Assembly (NCBI GenBank): GCA_013822085.1
Contig: PNJV01000026.1
Location: 1-34,024 of the forward strand
Source of the DNA: Isosphaera sp.
GTDB lineage: Bacteria > Planctomycetota > Phycisphaerae > Phycisphaerales > UBA1924
Direction: 5' to 3'
DNA: 34,024 nt
Part shown: piece by piece, positions 33,862-34,024 of the stretch
Layout of the letters: every line of letters begins with the position of its first letter
Position numbering within the stretch: the first letter of the stretch is position 1
Translations under genes and position numbers: made by a program
The notes under the pieces: model-generated
The model's input: only the letters and a program-made list of their open reading frames with translations
Database searches by the model: none
What the model was told of the DNA's origin: nothing

Positions 33862-33867
33862 ATCGTA
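33862..33867 (-). promoter_or_regulatory. Candidate -10 element (TACGAT) of the PTPS-like gene
   Basis: TACGAT matches four of six positions of the -10 consensus and lies five bases before the GTG at 33856. The spacing is like that before the genes at 307 and 11503. It supports the short start and a leaderless transcript. Confidence 0.4.
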
Positions 33868-33918
33868 GACAGCGTCGGCACTGGCGCCGCTGCGCACGCT
33901 CCCTCTCTGCCCCCAACG

Positions 33919-33947
33919 AAAAACCCCCCGGCGAGTGCCGGGGGGTT
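33919..33947 (-). terminator. Rho-independent terminator, minus-strand direction
   Basis: A perfect 11-bp stem, AACCCCCCGGC (33922-33932) with GCCGGGGGGTT (33937-33947), has a 4-base loop. Read on the minus strand it is followed by TTTTT (33923-33919, overlapping the stem base). It would end a minus-strand transcript entering from beyond the right edge of the window, just before the PTPS-like gene. Confidence 0.85.
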
Positions 33948-33972
33948 GGGGAGCTAAGGCTTACTCAAGGCT

Positions 33973-34019
33973 CGTCAGTCACACGGATGTGTGTACACGC
34001 GTGTGTGATTTTGCTGACG
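33973..34019. repeat. Nested inverted repeat with alternating CA/GT core
   Basis: CGTCAG (33973-33978) pairs with CTGACG (34014-34019). Inside, TCACACG (33979-33985) faces CGTGTGTGA (34000-34008). The centre holds the palindromes GTGTACAC (33991-33998) and ACACGCGTGT (33995-34004). Stops occur in all frames, so it is not coding. It may be a structured 3' end or an operator of an adjoining gene outside the window. Confidence 0.5.
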
Positions 34020-34024
34020 GATCA

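Overview
The window is very GC-rich chromosomal DNA carrying mostly housekeeping and envelope genes. I infer a planctomycete, possibly of the Phycisphaerae type. The pilin leader has Ala-Phe-Thr at the cleavage site followed by a LLP-type helix end, as is common in that phylum. There is a squalene-hopene cyclase, Shine-Dalgarno sites are used irregularly, and several enzymes are divergent. No rRNA, tRNA, CRISPR array, transposase or phage gene was found. Nothing marks the window as a mobile island.

Layout. 1-2807 (minus): a truncated lipoprotein gene behind a secreted GH31 alpha-glucosidase. 2958-5111 (plus): an unrecognised exported protein. 5263-8762 (minus): a pilin-like gene followed by a ComEC-type channel, a possible DNA-uptake pair. 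9130-16093 (plus): a DCC-family thiol protein; a fused YrdC/low-molecular-weight phosphatase overlapping rpiB; a protein resembling BshC; an orphan BtuF-like binding protein; and argS. 16104-33856 (minus): M28 peptidase, argB, topA, squalene-hopene cyclase with a methyltransferase upstream of it, cysS, a CorC/HlyC protein overlapping ybeY, nuoD, a family 2 glycosyltransferase overlapping ppk, and a QueD/PTPS-like protein. The right end holds a strong terminator hairpin and an inverted repeat.

Probable transcription units are pilin-comEC, yrdC/ptp-rpiB, methyltransferase-shc, ybeY-corC-cysS and queD-ppk-GT2. Three gene pairs overlap by 4 bases (GTGA or ATGA), which points to translational coupling. 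Five genes have a TATNNT-like hexamer only 5-7 bases before the chosen start codon, which suggests leaderless transcripts.

The points most worth following are these. The phosphatase half of the YrdC fusion has the YwlE-type loop that prefers phospho-arginine, while its YrdC half has lost family signatures; together with rpiB it mirrors the Bacillus ywlC-ywlE-ywlF neighbourhood. The QueD-like protein has the ExxHGH signature of PTPS-III, a folate-route enzyme. ComEC keeps a remnant of its C-terminal nuclease-like domain without the metal motif. Two conserved-looking proteins (2958-5111 and 11503-13098) have no clear function. I do not see a clear defence or other unknown multi-gene system here.
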